The notes below the pieces were generated by a model. It was given only the letters and a program-made list of their open reading frames with translations, was not told where the DNA came from and ran no database searches. The position numbers and the translations under genes are program-made. Shown in pieces: positions 9,752 to 17,917 of a stretch of 64,000 nucleotides of DNA (position 1 is its first letter; each line of letters opens with the position of its first letter). The DNA is from Proteiniphilum sp. X52. GTDB taxonomy: Bacteria; Bacteroidota; Bacteroidia; Bacteroidales; Dysgonomonadaceae. The DNA lies in contig NZ_RDSD01000007.1 in assembly GCF_003712195.1 (NCBI RefSeq), positions 62,001-126,000 of the forward strand, written 5' to 3'.

Positions 9752-11509
9752 TTATCTCATGAGTTTCGGAAAAGTCATCAGGAAGTGCAGTCCTCCATCG
9801 GGACGGTTCTTTGCCCCAATGCTCCCCTTATGGAATAATACGGCATTCTTTACGAGGGAAAGTCCCAGTCCCGAGCCGCCGGTCTTACGGGTTCTCCCCT
9901 CGTTCACCCGGTAAAAGCGTTCGAAGATACGTACAAGGTGTTTTTCATCAACACCGATACCGGTATCGTAAAATTCAAAGAAGTAAGTATTCTCATTTTC
10001 GTTATAGCAACGCACCACGATATCGATATTTTCCCCGCCATAGGAGATGGCATTTTCGATCAGATTCCGGAAGATGGAATAGAGGAGCGTACGGCTACCG
10101 TAGATCACCACGGTATCGTTTACATTCACCAGGAAATTATCCTTATTCTCCTTCAGCTTGTCAGCCAGATCATTCGACAACTCGTTCAACAACTCACTCA
10201 TCCGCACCTGTTCCAGTTCGAACCGGTCGGGTACCTCTTCGATCTTGGTCAGCATACTGATATCCTGTATCAATTCCGAAAGGCGGATAGTCTGTGTATA
10301 AGCCCTGTCGAGAAATCCACCAATACGTTCACTGTTGTCCCCATCATAATCATAAAGATTGAGAATGGTTTCCAGATAACCGCGGATACTGGTGACCGGG
10401 GTACGTAACTCATGCGCTATATTATTGGTCATTTCCTGCTTGAGCAGACGTGTTTTCTCCGATTTGGTGATATCACTGATATAAAATTCGAAACTCTCAT
10501 CCTCGAAAATGATGATCCGCACATTGAATTGTCTGCCGCTCTTCTCAATCCGTTTCGAGAACATGTTTCCTTCCCTCGGATGCACATCGATAAAATCGAC
10601 AAACTCTCCAAAAACAGGATCATCGAAAAGCAGTTCGGGCTCCAATGTGGGATTGTCGAGAATAATATTCAGGAACTGCAGGAAATGGGAATTGGCATAG
10701 ATCTCTCTCCGATCTTTTGAAAAAATGGCGATTCCCTCTTCGGAAAGTTGAAAATGCTGCAGCAGTTTCTCACGCTCAGCCGCCAATTTACGTCGATTTT
10801 CCTGCAACAGGTTGTAGTTTTCCACTATATCGGCACTCACCTCTCCCACCTCATCATCGGCAAAAACAAAACTGGCCGGTATCTTGACATCATTTCTCAG
10901 GTTCATCGAAAATTCTCTTAACTCTCTCAACGATCTGGAAAATCGGTTGGAGAAATAGAGCATCATCAATATACACGCCACGAAAAAGAGAAGGATATAG
11001 ATGATAAACGAACTTCCGGAATTGATAAATGATTGCAGTTGCACATTATACGGAACCGCCAACCGGATAAAACAACCTTCATCGTATTTTTTTGAATAAT
11101 AGAGATATTTGATATTATCACTATCCGATACACGGATATTCGACCCATGTCCGAAACTAATCGATTTCCGTACTTCGGGACGTCTCAGATGGTTCTCCAT
11201 CTTGCCAACATCCAAAAAGTTGTCATAGAGCACTCGTCCCTCCCGGTTTATAATGGTAAAACGCGCTTCAGAGGGCATATAGCGTAACAGTTCCCCCATC
11301 CGCTCCGGCTCCTTTTGCACATCAATGCCATTCTGGTTGAGATACCGGCACACAATATCGGCATTATTCTCAAGTGTACGTTCCAGACTGAGTGTGCGTT
11401 CCGTTTTGAACTGTTGCTGTTCAAAAAGGATAACCCCCACAGTGAAAAGCCCTATCATCACTGAGAAGTCAAGTAAGATACGAGTTTTAAAAGATACTTT
11501 TCGTCTCAT
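9752..11509 (-). CDS. PhoR-like membrane sensor histidine kinase
   Basis: Inner-membrane sensor kinase, 585 aa. Two membrane segments (about 9-29 and 167-186) bracket a periplasmic domain of about 135 residues. They are followed by a short linker, a PAS-like domain (about 245-350), and the kinase core: phospho-acceptor His366 in NNIAHELRTP, N-box NLIENAIS, G1 DTGIGV, F-box region IFERFYRV and G2 GGSGLGLSL. It should autophosphorylate on His366 and pass the phosphate to Asp52 of the response regulator encoded 117 bp upstream on the same strand. The pair has the architecture of PhoR/PhoB, but whether it senses phosphate is not shown by sequence. Confidence 0.93.
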   Translation of the reverse strand: MRRKVSFKTRILLDFSVMIGLFTVGVILFEQQQFKTERTLSLERTLENNADIVCRYLNQNGIDVQKEPERMGELLRYMPSEARFTIINREGRVLYDNFLDVGKMENHLRRPEVRKSISFGHGSNIRVSDSDNIKYLYYSKKYDEGCFIRLAVPYNVQLQSFINSGSSFIIYILLFFVACILMMLYFSNRFSRSLRELREFSMNLRNDVKIPASFVFADDEVGEVSADIVENYNLLQENRRKLAAEREKLLQHFQLSEEGIAIFSKDRREIYANSHFLQFLNIILDNPTLEPELLFDDPVFGEFVDFIDVHPREGNMFSKRIEKSGRQFNVRIIIFEDESFEFYISDITKSEKTRLLKQEMTNNIAHELRTPVTSIRGYLETILNLYDYDGDNSERIGGFLDRAYTQTIRLSELIQDISMLTKIEEVPDRFELEQVRMSELLNELSNDLADKLKENKDNFLVNVNDTVVIYGSRTLLYSIFRNLIENAISYGGENIDIVVRCYNENENTYFFEFYDTGIGVDEKHLVRIFERFYRVNEGRTRKTGGSGLGLSLVKNAVLFHKGSIGAKNRPDGGLHFLMTFPKLMR

Positions 11510-11533
11510 ACGACTAAAAATTAGAGCCGGGAC

Positions 11534-11575
11534 AAATTACCAATTACAAATTACAAATTACTAATTACTAATTAT
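11534..11575. repeat. Heptamer array, 6 units
   Basis: Six consecutive 7-bp units (AAATTAC, CAATTAC, AAATTAC, AAATTAC, TAATTAC, TAATTAT) with no slippage, between the response regulator and the kinase gene. It is one of five arrays in the window that share the 7-bp period but not the unit sequence. Confidence 0.85.
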
Positions 11576-11626
11576 CCAAATTGATATTGGGACATTCGCA
11601 CATGGGTTAATTATCAAATCATTGAA

Positions 11627-12328
11627 TCAGTCTTCTTTAGCGTCGACATTCAGATAATACCCGAATCCGGAGCGGTTTACAATAATACCCGCGTAATCTC
11701 CCAGCTTCTTTCTCAGGCGGGTGATATGCACGTCGACAGTACGGTCGAGCACAAACTCGTTCTCACTCCATACGCTGTTGAGTATTTCGGCACGGGTAAG
11801 CAGGTTAGGCGACGTCCGTGCCAGCAGAGAAAGGATTTCAAACTCTTTTTTAGTGAGTGACACCTCATTTCCGTCGACGGTCACACGGTTGCCCTGCAGA
11901 TCAATATTCAATCTTTTATAGCTCCAGTCGGTCGGCACAGCCTCGGCCGGCGCCATTTTAGCGAGCGCGCTACGTTTGAGCAATGCTTTTACACGGACAA
12001 GCACTTCTTTCACCGAGAATGGTTTGGCTATATAATCATCTCCCCCCAATGAAAATCCGGTGAGCATATCGTTCTCCGTATTCTTGGCCGTCAGGAAAAC
12101 AATCGGCACGAAATTTCCCGATTTTCGTAATTTCTCGGCCACTTTGAACCCGGAGATTCCACCCATCATCACATCAAGGATAACAACCCCATGCCCCCCA
12201 GTGATCATCTCCAATGCGTCCTCTCCTGAATGGGCTACATCTACGATATATCCCTCGTTCTCCAGATTGAATTGCAGGATATCGCAGATGTCCTTTTCGT
12301 CGTCAACGATTAAAATTCTATCTATCAT
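11627..12328 (-). CDS. OmpR/PhoB-family response regulator
   Basis: DNA-binding response regulator, 233 aa. The receiver domain (1-120) has the acidic pair DDE at 9-11, phospho-acceptor Asp52 (VILDVMMGG), Thr80 (VFLTAK) and Lys102 (YIAKPFS). The C-terminal winged-helix domain (about 130-230) contains the family segments LTKKEFEILSLLA and RTVDVHITRLRKKLG. It is the first gene of the two-component operon, with the kinase downstream. Three 11-bp direct repeats lie 101-133 bp upstream of its start, spaced as expected for a dimer or multimer of this family, so autoregulation is plausible. ATG 12328 follows an AGGAG Shine-Dalgarno-like stretch. Confidence 0.94.
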   Translation of the reverse strand: MIDRILIVDDEKDICDILQFNLENEGYIVDVAHSGEDALEMITGGHGVVILDVMMGGISGFKVAEKLRKSGNFVPIVFLTAKNTENDMLTGFSLGGDDYIAKPFSVKEVLVRVKALLKRSALAKMAPAEAVPTDWSYKRLNIDLQGNRVTVDGNEVSLTKKEFEILSLLARTSPNLLTRAEILNSVWSENEFVLDRTVDVHITRLRKKLGDYAGIIVNRSGFGYYLNVDAKED

Positions 12329-12428
12329 CTGTCTTCATCTCCTGATTTTTCACCGGCTGCCGGTTTTTTGATGTTACGATTATCCCCGCACCAGATCAGA
12401 AGGCGGTTTTATCTGTGTCGGTACAATT

Positions 12429-12461
12429 TCCGAAATCAACTGGAAATCGTCTGGAAATCGT
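12429..12461 (-). promoter_or_regulatory. Three 11-bp direct repeats upstream of the response regulator
   Basis: On the + strand CTGGAAATCGT occurs twice in perfect tandem (12440-12450, 12451-12461), preceded in phase by TCCGAAATCAA (12429-12439). The core GAAATC recurs every 11 bp. PhoB/OmpR-type regulators bind tandem 11-bp direct repeats, so this is a candidate autoregulatory operator. Confidence 0.55.
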
Positions 12462-12498
12462 CGCATCAATAAAATTGTCCTCCTGCGGATATTTTGCA

Positions 12499-12506
12499 CA
12501 AAAATA
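12499..12506 (-). promoter_or_regulatory. Candidate -7 element, two-component operon
   Basis: TATTTTTG on the - strand fits the Bacteroidetes -7 consensus TAnnTTTG. No TTTG is found at the best spacing upstream, so the call is tentative. It would give a 5' leader of about 160 nt containing the 11-bp repeats. Confidence 0.3.
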
Positions 12507-12656
12507 CGACATGGATGTGACAATGCCGTCACAAAAATGTTACAAAATTATTAAGATTGCAGTTCAGGGATTCGCCGCTTGACTGCGAAACTTGTTTGAG
12601 TCTTGGTGAGGCGCGAAGGAAAAACACAAAGTCAAATAAATTTTGTTCCGCGCTTA

Positions 12657-12672
12657 CTTAACGAAAACGTTC
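12657..12672 (+). repeat. Dispersed motif CTTAACGAAAACGTTC, copy 1
   Basis: A 16-bp motif with short inverted arms AACG/CGTT that recurs, exactly or nearly, at 19024, 38966, 54640 and 61714, always between genes and usually just before a start. Here the -7 element of queC begins two bases after it. A CAAA-AT-rich-TTTGT stretch lies about 20 bp upstream, as in the copies at 38966 and 54640. Confidence 0.6.
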
Positions 12673-12673
12673 G

Positions 12674-12681
12674 TACCTTTG
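12674..12681 (+). promoter_or_regulatory. -7 element of the queC-queF promoter
   Basis: TACCTTTG matches TAnnTTTG. It lies 65 bp before the queC ATG. The nearest TTTTG upstream (12641-12645) is about 28 nt away, farther than the usual 19, so the -33 part is weak. Transcription would start near 12688, within or just before the first leader hairpin. Confidence 0.45.
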
Positions 12682-12686
12682 CAATG

Positions 12687-12725
12687 AAAAGCAACGCTTT
12701 TCCGTGTAGCTTAGGTACCACCTAA
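12687..12725 (+). other. Two small hairpins in the queC leader
   Basis: Perfect 6-bp stems with 3-nt loops: AAAAGC/GCTTTT (12687-12692, 12696-12701) and TTAGGT/ACCTAA (12711-12716, 12720-12725), the second followed by an A-rich stretch to the ATG at 12739. PreQ1 riboswitches are small and precede queuosine genes, but I could not fit the preQ1-I consensus pseudoknot here, so the function is open. Confidence 0.35.
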
Positions 12726-12738
12726 AAAACAAAGAACA

Positions 12739-13413
12739 ATGAAAGATTACCAAGAACAGGATGCCCTTGTGCTCTTCTCGGGCGGACAGGACTCCACGAC
12801 CTGCCTCTATTGGGCAAAACGACAATTCAGAAACACCTACGCGCTCTGTTTCATCTACGGACAGCGTCACTCCCAGGAAGTGGAAAATGCGCGACGGATC
12901 GCTGACATGGCCCGCACTCCGTTTCAAGTATTGGATGCGGGTATCATCTCCCGATTGGCACCGAATTCACTGACCGATTTCTCCGTGGAGATGGATGAAG
13001 GGAAACCGGCCGGCTCTTACCCTAATACTTTTGTTCCGGGCAGAAACCTGTTGTTCCTCACTTTTGCGGCCACCCTCGCCTATGCACAGGGAGTCAAACA
13101 TTTAGTGACAGGGGTGTCAGAAGCCGATTACAGCGGTTATCCCGATTGTCGCGACACTTTCATCCGCTCAGCCAATGCCACACTCAACCTGGCGATGGAT
13201 AACCAGTTTGTGATCCATACGCCGCTTATGTGGCGCAATAAGAAAGAGGTATGGCGATTGGCTGATGAGCTGGATGTTTTCGACATTGTAAAAAATGAAA
13301 CCCTTACCTGCTATAACGGAATTCTGGCCGAAGGATGCGGTCATTGTCCCGCTTGCCGGTTACGGAACAAGGGTTTACAGGAATATTTGGCAGAACGGGG
13401 AAACAACCTGTGA
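12739..13413 (+). CDS. queC: 7-cyano-7-deazaguanine synthase QueC
   Basis: Cytosolic enzyme that converts 7-carboxy-7-deazaguanine to preQ0 with ATP and ammonia, in the queuosine tRNA-modification pathway. The N-terminal PP-loop ATP-binding motif SGGQDS is at 14-19. Four Cys near the C-terminus (191, 200, 203, 206; CGHCPAC) form the family zinc site. Length 224 aa is typical. It is followed after 81 bp by queF, the next step of the pathway, so the two are probably co-transcribed from the promoter at 12674. Confidence 0.96.
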   Translation: MKDYQEQDALVLFSGGQDSTTCLYWAKRQFRNTYALCFIYGQRHSQEVENARRIADMARTPFQVLDAGIISRLAPNSLTDFSVEMDEGKPAGSYPNTFVPGRNLLFLTFAATLAYAQGVKHLVTGVSEADYSGYPDCRDTFIRSANATLNLAMDNQFVIHTPLMWRNKKEVWRLADELDVFDIVKNETLTCYNGILAEGCGHCPACRLRNKGLQEYLAERGNNL

Positions 13414-13494
13414 TTACCTGGAAGGATATACACTGCCGACCCTAAATCCTATCTTTTTAAATTACATTCGATTTTTCGAGAAACAACAACGGTT

Positions 13495-13974
13495 ATGCAA
13501 CACAAAGGACTCAGCCACCTGGGTGGCAAGACAGAATACAAGCAAGATTACGCGCCGGAAATGCTGGAAGCATTCGACAATAAACATCCGGAAAACGACT
13601 ATTGGGTTACATTCGACTGCCCGGAATTCACCAGCCTCTGTCCTATCACAGGCCAACCCGATTTTGCCATCATCCGCATCGACTACATACCCGACATAAA
13701 AATGGTGGAAAGCAAAAGCCTCAAGCTCTATCTTTTCAGTTTCCGCAATCACGGCGCCTTTCATGAAGATTGTGTGAACATCATCATGAAAGACCTGATC
13801 CGGTTGATGGATCCCAAATATATTGAGGTGAGAGGTATCTTCACTCCCCGTGGAGGCATCAGTATCTATCCGTATGCCAATTACGGGCGGAAGGGTACCA
13901 AGTACGAAAAACTAGCCGAAGAGCGACTTTTTAATTATTCGTTTCCGGTTCGTAATAGCGTACCCAGTCGATAA
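13495..13974 (+). CDS. queF: NADPH-dependent preQ0 reductase QueF
   Basis: Reduces the nitrile of preQ0 to the amine preQ1. Short single-domain (type I) form, 159 aa. The catalytic Cys49 and Asp56 are in [10 protein letters not shown], and the NADPH-binding QueF motif ESKSLKLY is at 72-79. ATG 13495 is followed by [13 protein letters not shown], a normal family start. Its last 44 bp overlap the 3' end of the converging GH16-like gene (13931 onward). The final 10 or so residues, which lie in the overlap, do not look conserved to me. Confidence 0.95.
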   Translation: MQHKGLSHLGGKTEYKQDYAPEMLEAFDNKHPENDYWVTFDCPEFTSLCPITGQPDFAIIRIDYIPDIKMVESKSLKLYLFSFRNHGAFHEDCVNIIMKDLIRLMDPKYIEVRGIFTPRGGISIYPYANYGRKGTKYEKLAEERLFNYSFPVRNSVPSR

Positions 13975-14719
13975 ACATATCTACCGGCAATTCAGTAGAG
14001 TCAGCATCTTTATTGAGCCGGATCCCAATAAACAGATCAAGATCCATGTCATTGAAGGGGAACTGTCCCGGCATATCAGTCAAGATACGCGGGTATTTTT
14101 TAGTACGGTTGTTATCCACAAAAAACACGATACTGTCGGGATAGGTCTCCACTCCATAAGTGTGGAATTGATTGGGATTTACGCCGACCAAGGCGCTGGA
14201 AGGCGGATTATCCGGCATCCCCTCCGTGGTGGTATATCGTGAGGTGATTGACTGGTAGATGAACTCGTCATGACCATACCGCTCCATGATATCGATAGCG
14301 ATATTTGCGGTTCCATCCGAAGGGAGCAATGAAATGAACGGCACAGCTCCTGCTACCGGATTCATGCGAGCCCTTACTTCAACCCTGCCCAGACTGTTCT
14401 TTTTCACCCCTTGCCGTCTTATACCTCCCGTGAGGAACGGTATCTCCGCGCCATCCGCCACATTCTCCACCCCCCGGAGTACAAGTAGTCCGTCTTCCAA
14501 GACATAGAGCGCCTCGTTGTCACTCATATGGCGGCTCAAGGGTTGTTTCCCTCTGGGTATCTTCGACCAGGCATCCAGTCCGGTTTTACCATCAAAATCA
14601 TCCTCCCAAGCCAGCGCCCATCCTTTTCTGAACTTATCCGGATCACTTTTTTGTCCCGTACAAGCGACGAATCCGGCCGCGAGTGCTAAAATCGCTACTA
14701 AGATCGTGTTACGTGTCAT
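13931..14719 (-). CDS. GH16-like lipoprotein lacking the catalytic nucleophile
   Basis: Looks like a family 16 glycoside hydrolase (laminarinase/agarase fold), 262 aa. It has a lipoprotein signal with Cys20 (GFVAC), a WEDDFDG start typical of GH16, GGIRRQG... GRVEVRARM before the active site, and a C-terminal [12 protein letters not shown] strand. GH16 enzymes use ExDxxE; here the segment is [11 protein letters not shown], with Ala141 where the nucleophile Glu belongs, while Asp143 and the acid/base Glu146 remain. The codon reads GCT, so this is not a reading ambiguity. I infer either a binding protein or an enzyme with altered chemistry. It is transcribed alone toward queF. Confidence 0.82.
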   Translation of the reverse strand: MTRNTILVAILALAAGFVACTGQKSDPDKFRKGWALAWEDDFDGKTGLDAWSKIPRGKQPLSRHMSDNEALYVLEDGLLVLRGVENVADGAEIPFLTGGIRRQGVKKNSLGRVEVRARMNPVAGAVPFISLLPSDGTANIAIDIMERYGHDEFIYQSITSRYTTTEGMPDNPPSSALVGVNPNQFHTYGVETYPDSIVFFVDNNRTKKYPRILTDMPGQFPFNDMDLDLFIGIRLNKDADSTELPVDMFIDWVRYYEPETNN

Positions 14720-14855
14720 TTTTCTTTTTTCTTTTCTCTTTTTTTAATTTCAAGGCACAAACTTAGGTATAATCCTTTTCATATGGTTTATCCGGCCACA
14801 ATATAAGTGTTAATCATTCAAAAAGTCTGTAAAGCGCCCTTTGTCCTTTATCCTT

Positions 14856-14960
14856 CATTCTTCATTCTTCACTCTTCATTCTTCACTCTTCATTCTTCAC
14901 TCTTCATTCTTCATTCTTCATTCTTCACTCTTCATTCTTCACTCTTCATTCTTCACTCTT
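14856..14960. repeat. Heptamer array, 15 units
   Basis: Fifteen uninterrupted 7-bp units mixing CATTCTT and CACTCTT, filling much of the 293-bp gap between the tilS stop and the GH16-like start (14720-15012). On the strand of these genes it reads as repeated AAGAATG/AAGAGTG. No ORF or clear terminator was seen in the rest of the gap. Confidence 0.9.
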
Positions 14961-15012
14961 AATATTATAGATGCAAAAACGAGAAAAAGGTTGCATCAAT
15001 CCTGAAAAATTT

Positions 15013-16350
15013 TCACTTTTTTTGAATTGCATGGTCATGATCTATCATTTCCGCTATAAATACGTCCCCGCTTTCTTCCGTCACCTTATAACGTTCATCG
15101 GGACGTTCTCCCACGATCCATACGATCTCATCCCCCGAAAGCAGTATCCATGCGTTTTCTTTCTCCTTGAGGTTGTATTTACGGTCGGTGAAATAATCAC
15201 TCACTTTCTTCCTGCCCTTCATCCCGAAAGGGATAAACCAGTCACCCTCTTTCCACCTCCTCAATATCAGAGGAAACAACAACTTGCCGGCATCGGCATA
15301 CAAAAAGCGCCGGTCTTTCTCTATGGTGAGAGGCATCTTTTCTTTCCGGATTTTCAGATGAAGGGGTTCGATGATCTCTTCCGTCCGCGAATCGATATAA
15401 ACAGCCTCTTCTCCGGCACCAGCATCCGCTATCCGGTCGAGGATAAAAAAATCACGATCCTTTATCAAACGATAAGCCTTTGAATGGAAAACTTTTCCGG
15501 GAGCGCTCTCCATACCAAGGTAAATATCATCGATAACCGGCGCGCCAAAACCCAGGGGTGAGAGAATTTCAAACAGTACCGACCGGGGCGAGGGGGTCTT
15601 GCGAAGCATTGCGATATCGATTTTATCTTCGCGGAACAGTTCCCTTATCATGTCCCGCATAGAAGCAGCGTAAATCTTTTCCGCTTCGGAAAGGTTACGG
15701 CAAGTACGCCAAATAGCATCTTTCACCGACGGATTCAGTTTCTCGAGTTGAGGAATAATATTCAACCTGAGCGAATTCCGCAGATAAATATCGTCATCGT
15801 TAGTGCTGTCGAACACGTAAGGCATATCCCGCCCAATGATATATTCTTCAATCTGGGCACGTGTCACACACAGGAGGGGGCGCACCACATGCCTGTTTCT
15901 GGGCATGATGCCTGTCAACCCTTTGATGCCGGTACCCCGGATCAGGTTCAGCAAGACAGTTTCCACCGAATCGTCCTTGTGATGCGCTACGGCCACAGCC
16001 TCTGCATCATACTGGCGGCGGATAATTTCAAACCAGTGGTAACGCAACTCCCGAGCCGCCATTTCAATGGATATCTTTTTGTCGCCCGCATATTGGGTAG
16101 TATCGAAATCGATGGATGTAAAGGGTATGTCGATGCCTTTGCACCACCTTTTCACAAATTCCGCGTCACGGTTTGATTCCTCGCCGCGCAAATGGAAATT
16201 ACAATGAGCGGCCACACACTGATATCCCAGCAAGGTAAGCAGATCGAGCAGCACCATCGAATCCATCCCGCCGCTCAACCCCACCACCACTGTGGCGTCG
16301 GGCGTCAGTAGTTTCTCTTTTTCAATGAATCTGTGTACCCTGTCGATCAT
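15013..16350 (-). CDS. tilS: tRNA(Ile)-lysidine synthetase TilS
   Basis: Modifies C34 of the CAU-anticodon tRNA-Ile to lysidine so that it reads AUA codons; essential in most bacteria. 445 aa. The PP-loop SGGMDS is at 25-30, followed by AAHCNFHLRGEESNRDAEFV and HHKDDSVETVLLNLIRGTG, both typical of TilS. The C-terminal substrate-binding domain contains LPLILRRWKEGDWFIPFGM and ends in a KVSDYF segment. ATG 16350 is close to the -7 element at 16374. It diverges from pheS with a 147-bp gap. Confidence 0.96.
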   Translation of the reverse strand: MIDRVHRFIEKEKLLTPDATVVVGLSGGMDSMVLLDLLTLLGYQCVAAHCNFHLRGEESNRDAEFVKRWCKGIDIPFTSIDFDTTQYAGDKKISIEMAARELRYHWFEIIRRQYDAEAVAVAHHKDDSVETVLLNLIRGTGIKGLTGIMPRNRHVVRPLLCVTRAQIEEYIIGRDMPYVFDSTNDDDIYLRNSLRLNIIPQLEKLNPSVKDAIWRTCRNLSEAEKIYAASMRDMIRELFREDKIDIAMLRKTPSPRSVLFEILSPLGFGAPVIDDIYLGMESAPGKVFHSKAYRLIKDRDFFILDRIADAGAGEEAVYIDSRTEEIIEPLHLKIRKEKMPLTIEKDRRFLYADAGKLLFPLILRRWKEGDWFIPFGMKGRKKVSDYFTDRKYNLKEKENAWILLSGDEIVWIVGERPDERYKVTEESGDVFIAEMIDHDHAIQKK

Positions 16351-16373
16351 TTTCCTGAAAATGGTTTATCCGG

Positions 16374-16381
16374 CAAAATTA
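16374..16381 (-). promoter_or_regulatory. Candidate -7 element of tilS
   Basis: TAATTTTG on the - strand, 24 bp upstream of the tilS start; matches TAnnTTTG. The -33 element is not clear. Confidence 0.35.
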
Positions 16382-16457
16382 CTAATTTAACCTTTATCCT
16401 ATTGCCATTTCAAACAAATCTTTCACTGAAAACTGGCGTAAATAGTAATAAAATGTC

Positions 16458-16465
16458 TATTTTTG
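16458..16465 (+). promoter_or_regulatory. Candidate -7 element of pheS
   Basis: TATTTTTG, 33 bp before the ATG at 16498. It supports that ATG as the start, because the open frame reaching back to 16333 would begin upstream of the promoter. Confidence 0.45.
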
Positions 16466-16497
16466 TAGTGTATAACAGGTTTATAAGATTCAACAGA

Positions 16498-17517
16498 ATG
16501 ATAGAAAAGATAGAAGCTCTGCTCTCTGAAATAAAGCAATTGACGGTCTCTTCCCCGGAACAGGCAGAGACGGCACGTGTAAAATACCTGGGTAAAAAGG
16601 GGAGCATATCTTCCCTGATGGATGATTTTCGCACTGTTCCCCCGCAACAGAAACGCGAAGTAGGTATGCGGCTGAATGAGCTGAAACAGAAAGCGACCGA
16701 AAAAATAGAATTATTGAGGAAGCAATTCGAAAACAGCGGTGCGGCCAACAGTGATATTGACCTGTCGCGCACGGCTTATCCCATACCTTTGGGCACACGT
16801 CATCCTCTTTCGATCGTCAAAGAGGAGATTTGTGATATCTTCAAACGGCTCGGTTTTTCCATTGCCGAAGGTCCGGAGGTGGAGGATGACTGGCATGTGT
16901 TTTCATCTTTGAATTTCGCAGACGATCATCCCGCGCGCGACATGCAGGACACCTTCTTCATTCAGAGCGATCCACAAGTCGTATTGCGTACACACACCTC
17001 TTCCGTACAGACCCGTGTGATGGAAAAGTCAGATCCCCCGATCCGGATCATCTGCCCGGGACGCGTGTACAGGAACGAGGCGATCTCCTACCGTGCCCAC
17101 TGCTTCTTCCATCAGGTGGAGGCGCTTTATATCGATAAGGATGTGTCGTTTGCCGATCTGAAGCAAGCGCTGCTTTTCTTTGCCAGGGAGATGTTCGGAG
17201 AGCAAACAAAAATACGGTTGCGTCCCTCCTATTTCCCCTTTACCGAACCCAGCGCGGAGATGGATATCTCCTGTAATATCTGCGGTGGGAAGGGCTGCCC
17301 GTTCTGTAAAAACACCGGATGGGTGGAGATACTGGGATGTGGCATGGTAGATCCCAACGTGCTCGAAAACTGCGGTATCGACAGTAAAGTCTATTCCGGT
17401 TACGCGTTGGGGATGGGGATTGAACGCATCACCAATCTCAAATATCAGGTGAAAGACCTGAGGATGTTCTCTGAGAATGACGTCCGCTTTTTGGAACAAT
17501 TTCAATCAGCCCACTGA
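16498..17517 (+). CDS. pheS: Phenylalanyl-tRNA synthetase alpha subunit
   Basis: Catalytic subunit of the alpha2-beta2 enzyme that charges tRNA-Phe. 339 aa from ATG 16498, the standard length. The frame is open to 16333, but the extra 55 residues are not family-like and precede the promoter. It has the N-terminal coiled-coil tRNA-binding arm (1-90), class II motifs with FFHQVEALYID and SYFPFTEPSAEMD, the Cys-rich insert CNICGGKGCPFCKNTGW, and motif 3 GYALGMGIERITNLKY. The beta subunit gene is not adjacent, which is common in Bacteroidales. Confidence 0.96.
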   Translation: MIEKIEALLSEIKQLTVSSPEQAETARVKYLGKKGSISSLMDDFRTVPPQQKREVGMRLNELKQKATEKIELLRKQFENSGAANSDIDLSRTAYPIPLGTRHPLSIVKEEICDIFKRLGFSIAEGPEVEDDWHVFSSLNFADDHPARDMQDTFFIQSDPQVVLRTHTSSVQTRVMEKSDPPIRIICPGRVYRNEAISYRAHCFFHQVEALYIDKDVSFADLKQALLFFAREMFGEQTKIRLRPSYFPFTEPSAEMDISCNICGGKGCPFCKNTGWVEILGCGMVDPNVLENCGIDSKVYSGYALGMGIERITNLKYQVKDLRMFSENDVRFLEQFQSAH

Positions 17518-17735
17518 CCCGTGCCACGCACGTTATTCGGCTTACGCGGTTGTTCACTTCTTGTTATTCACTCAACTTCCGCAAGTGACATGATTGCAAC
17601 TAAAGCGGAGACTTTTAGTGCATACATTTCAAACTTACATGCGAAACTTGATTATTAACAACAGCCGGAGGTTTTCGATAAATGCGCGCATGGTGAAAAC
17701 GAGTTTTTCACTCTAGCGGGCGAAGAAAAGATCTA

Positions 17736-17849
17736 AGAAACTGTTTTGAATTTTACGAGTAATTATTTCACGCTTATTTTTCCACTCTTTCATATGATTA
17801 TTTTATTTTTTATTTCGATATATGGATCAAAAAATTCAAAACAGTTTCT
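17736..17849. mobile_element. MITE-like element, copy 1 (114 bp)
   Basis: Bounded by perfect 19-bp terminal inverted repeats, AGAAACTGTTTTGAATTTT (17736-17754) and its complement (17831-17849). The first 62 bp match copy 2 at 26368 with one mismatch; the interiors then differ. There is no coding capacity. It lies in the 400-bp gap between pheS and the DUF4831 gene (17518-17917), which holds nothing else I could identify. A flanking TA may be the target duplication, but this is not certain. Confidence 0.65.
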
Positions 17850-17917
17850 AAATTGACGGAGTAAATTTGAACAACTACTGAATAACAATCGAACAACAAT
17901 TGCATAACTATTGAACA

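Noticed and set aside
12352-12369. Terminator-like hairpin ACCGG-CTG-CCGGT plus T6 on the + strand
   Set aside because: No + strand gene precedes it; it falls in the leader of the - strand response regulator. Kept only as a possible antisense stop.
12687-12738. Known preQ1-I riboswitch before queC
   Set aside because: The second stem has a 3-nt loop and leaves no loop bases for the pseudoknot, so the consensus is not met; reported as an unknown leader instead.
16333-16497. 55-codon N-terminal extension of pheS
   Set aside because: A -7 element at 16458 lies inside it and PheS proteins begin at the residue encoded from 16498.
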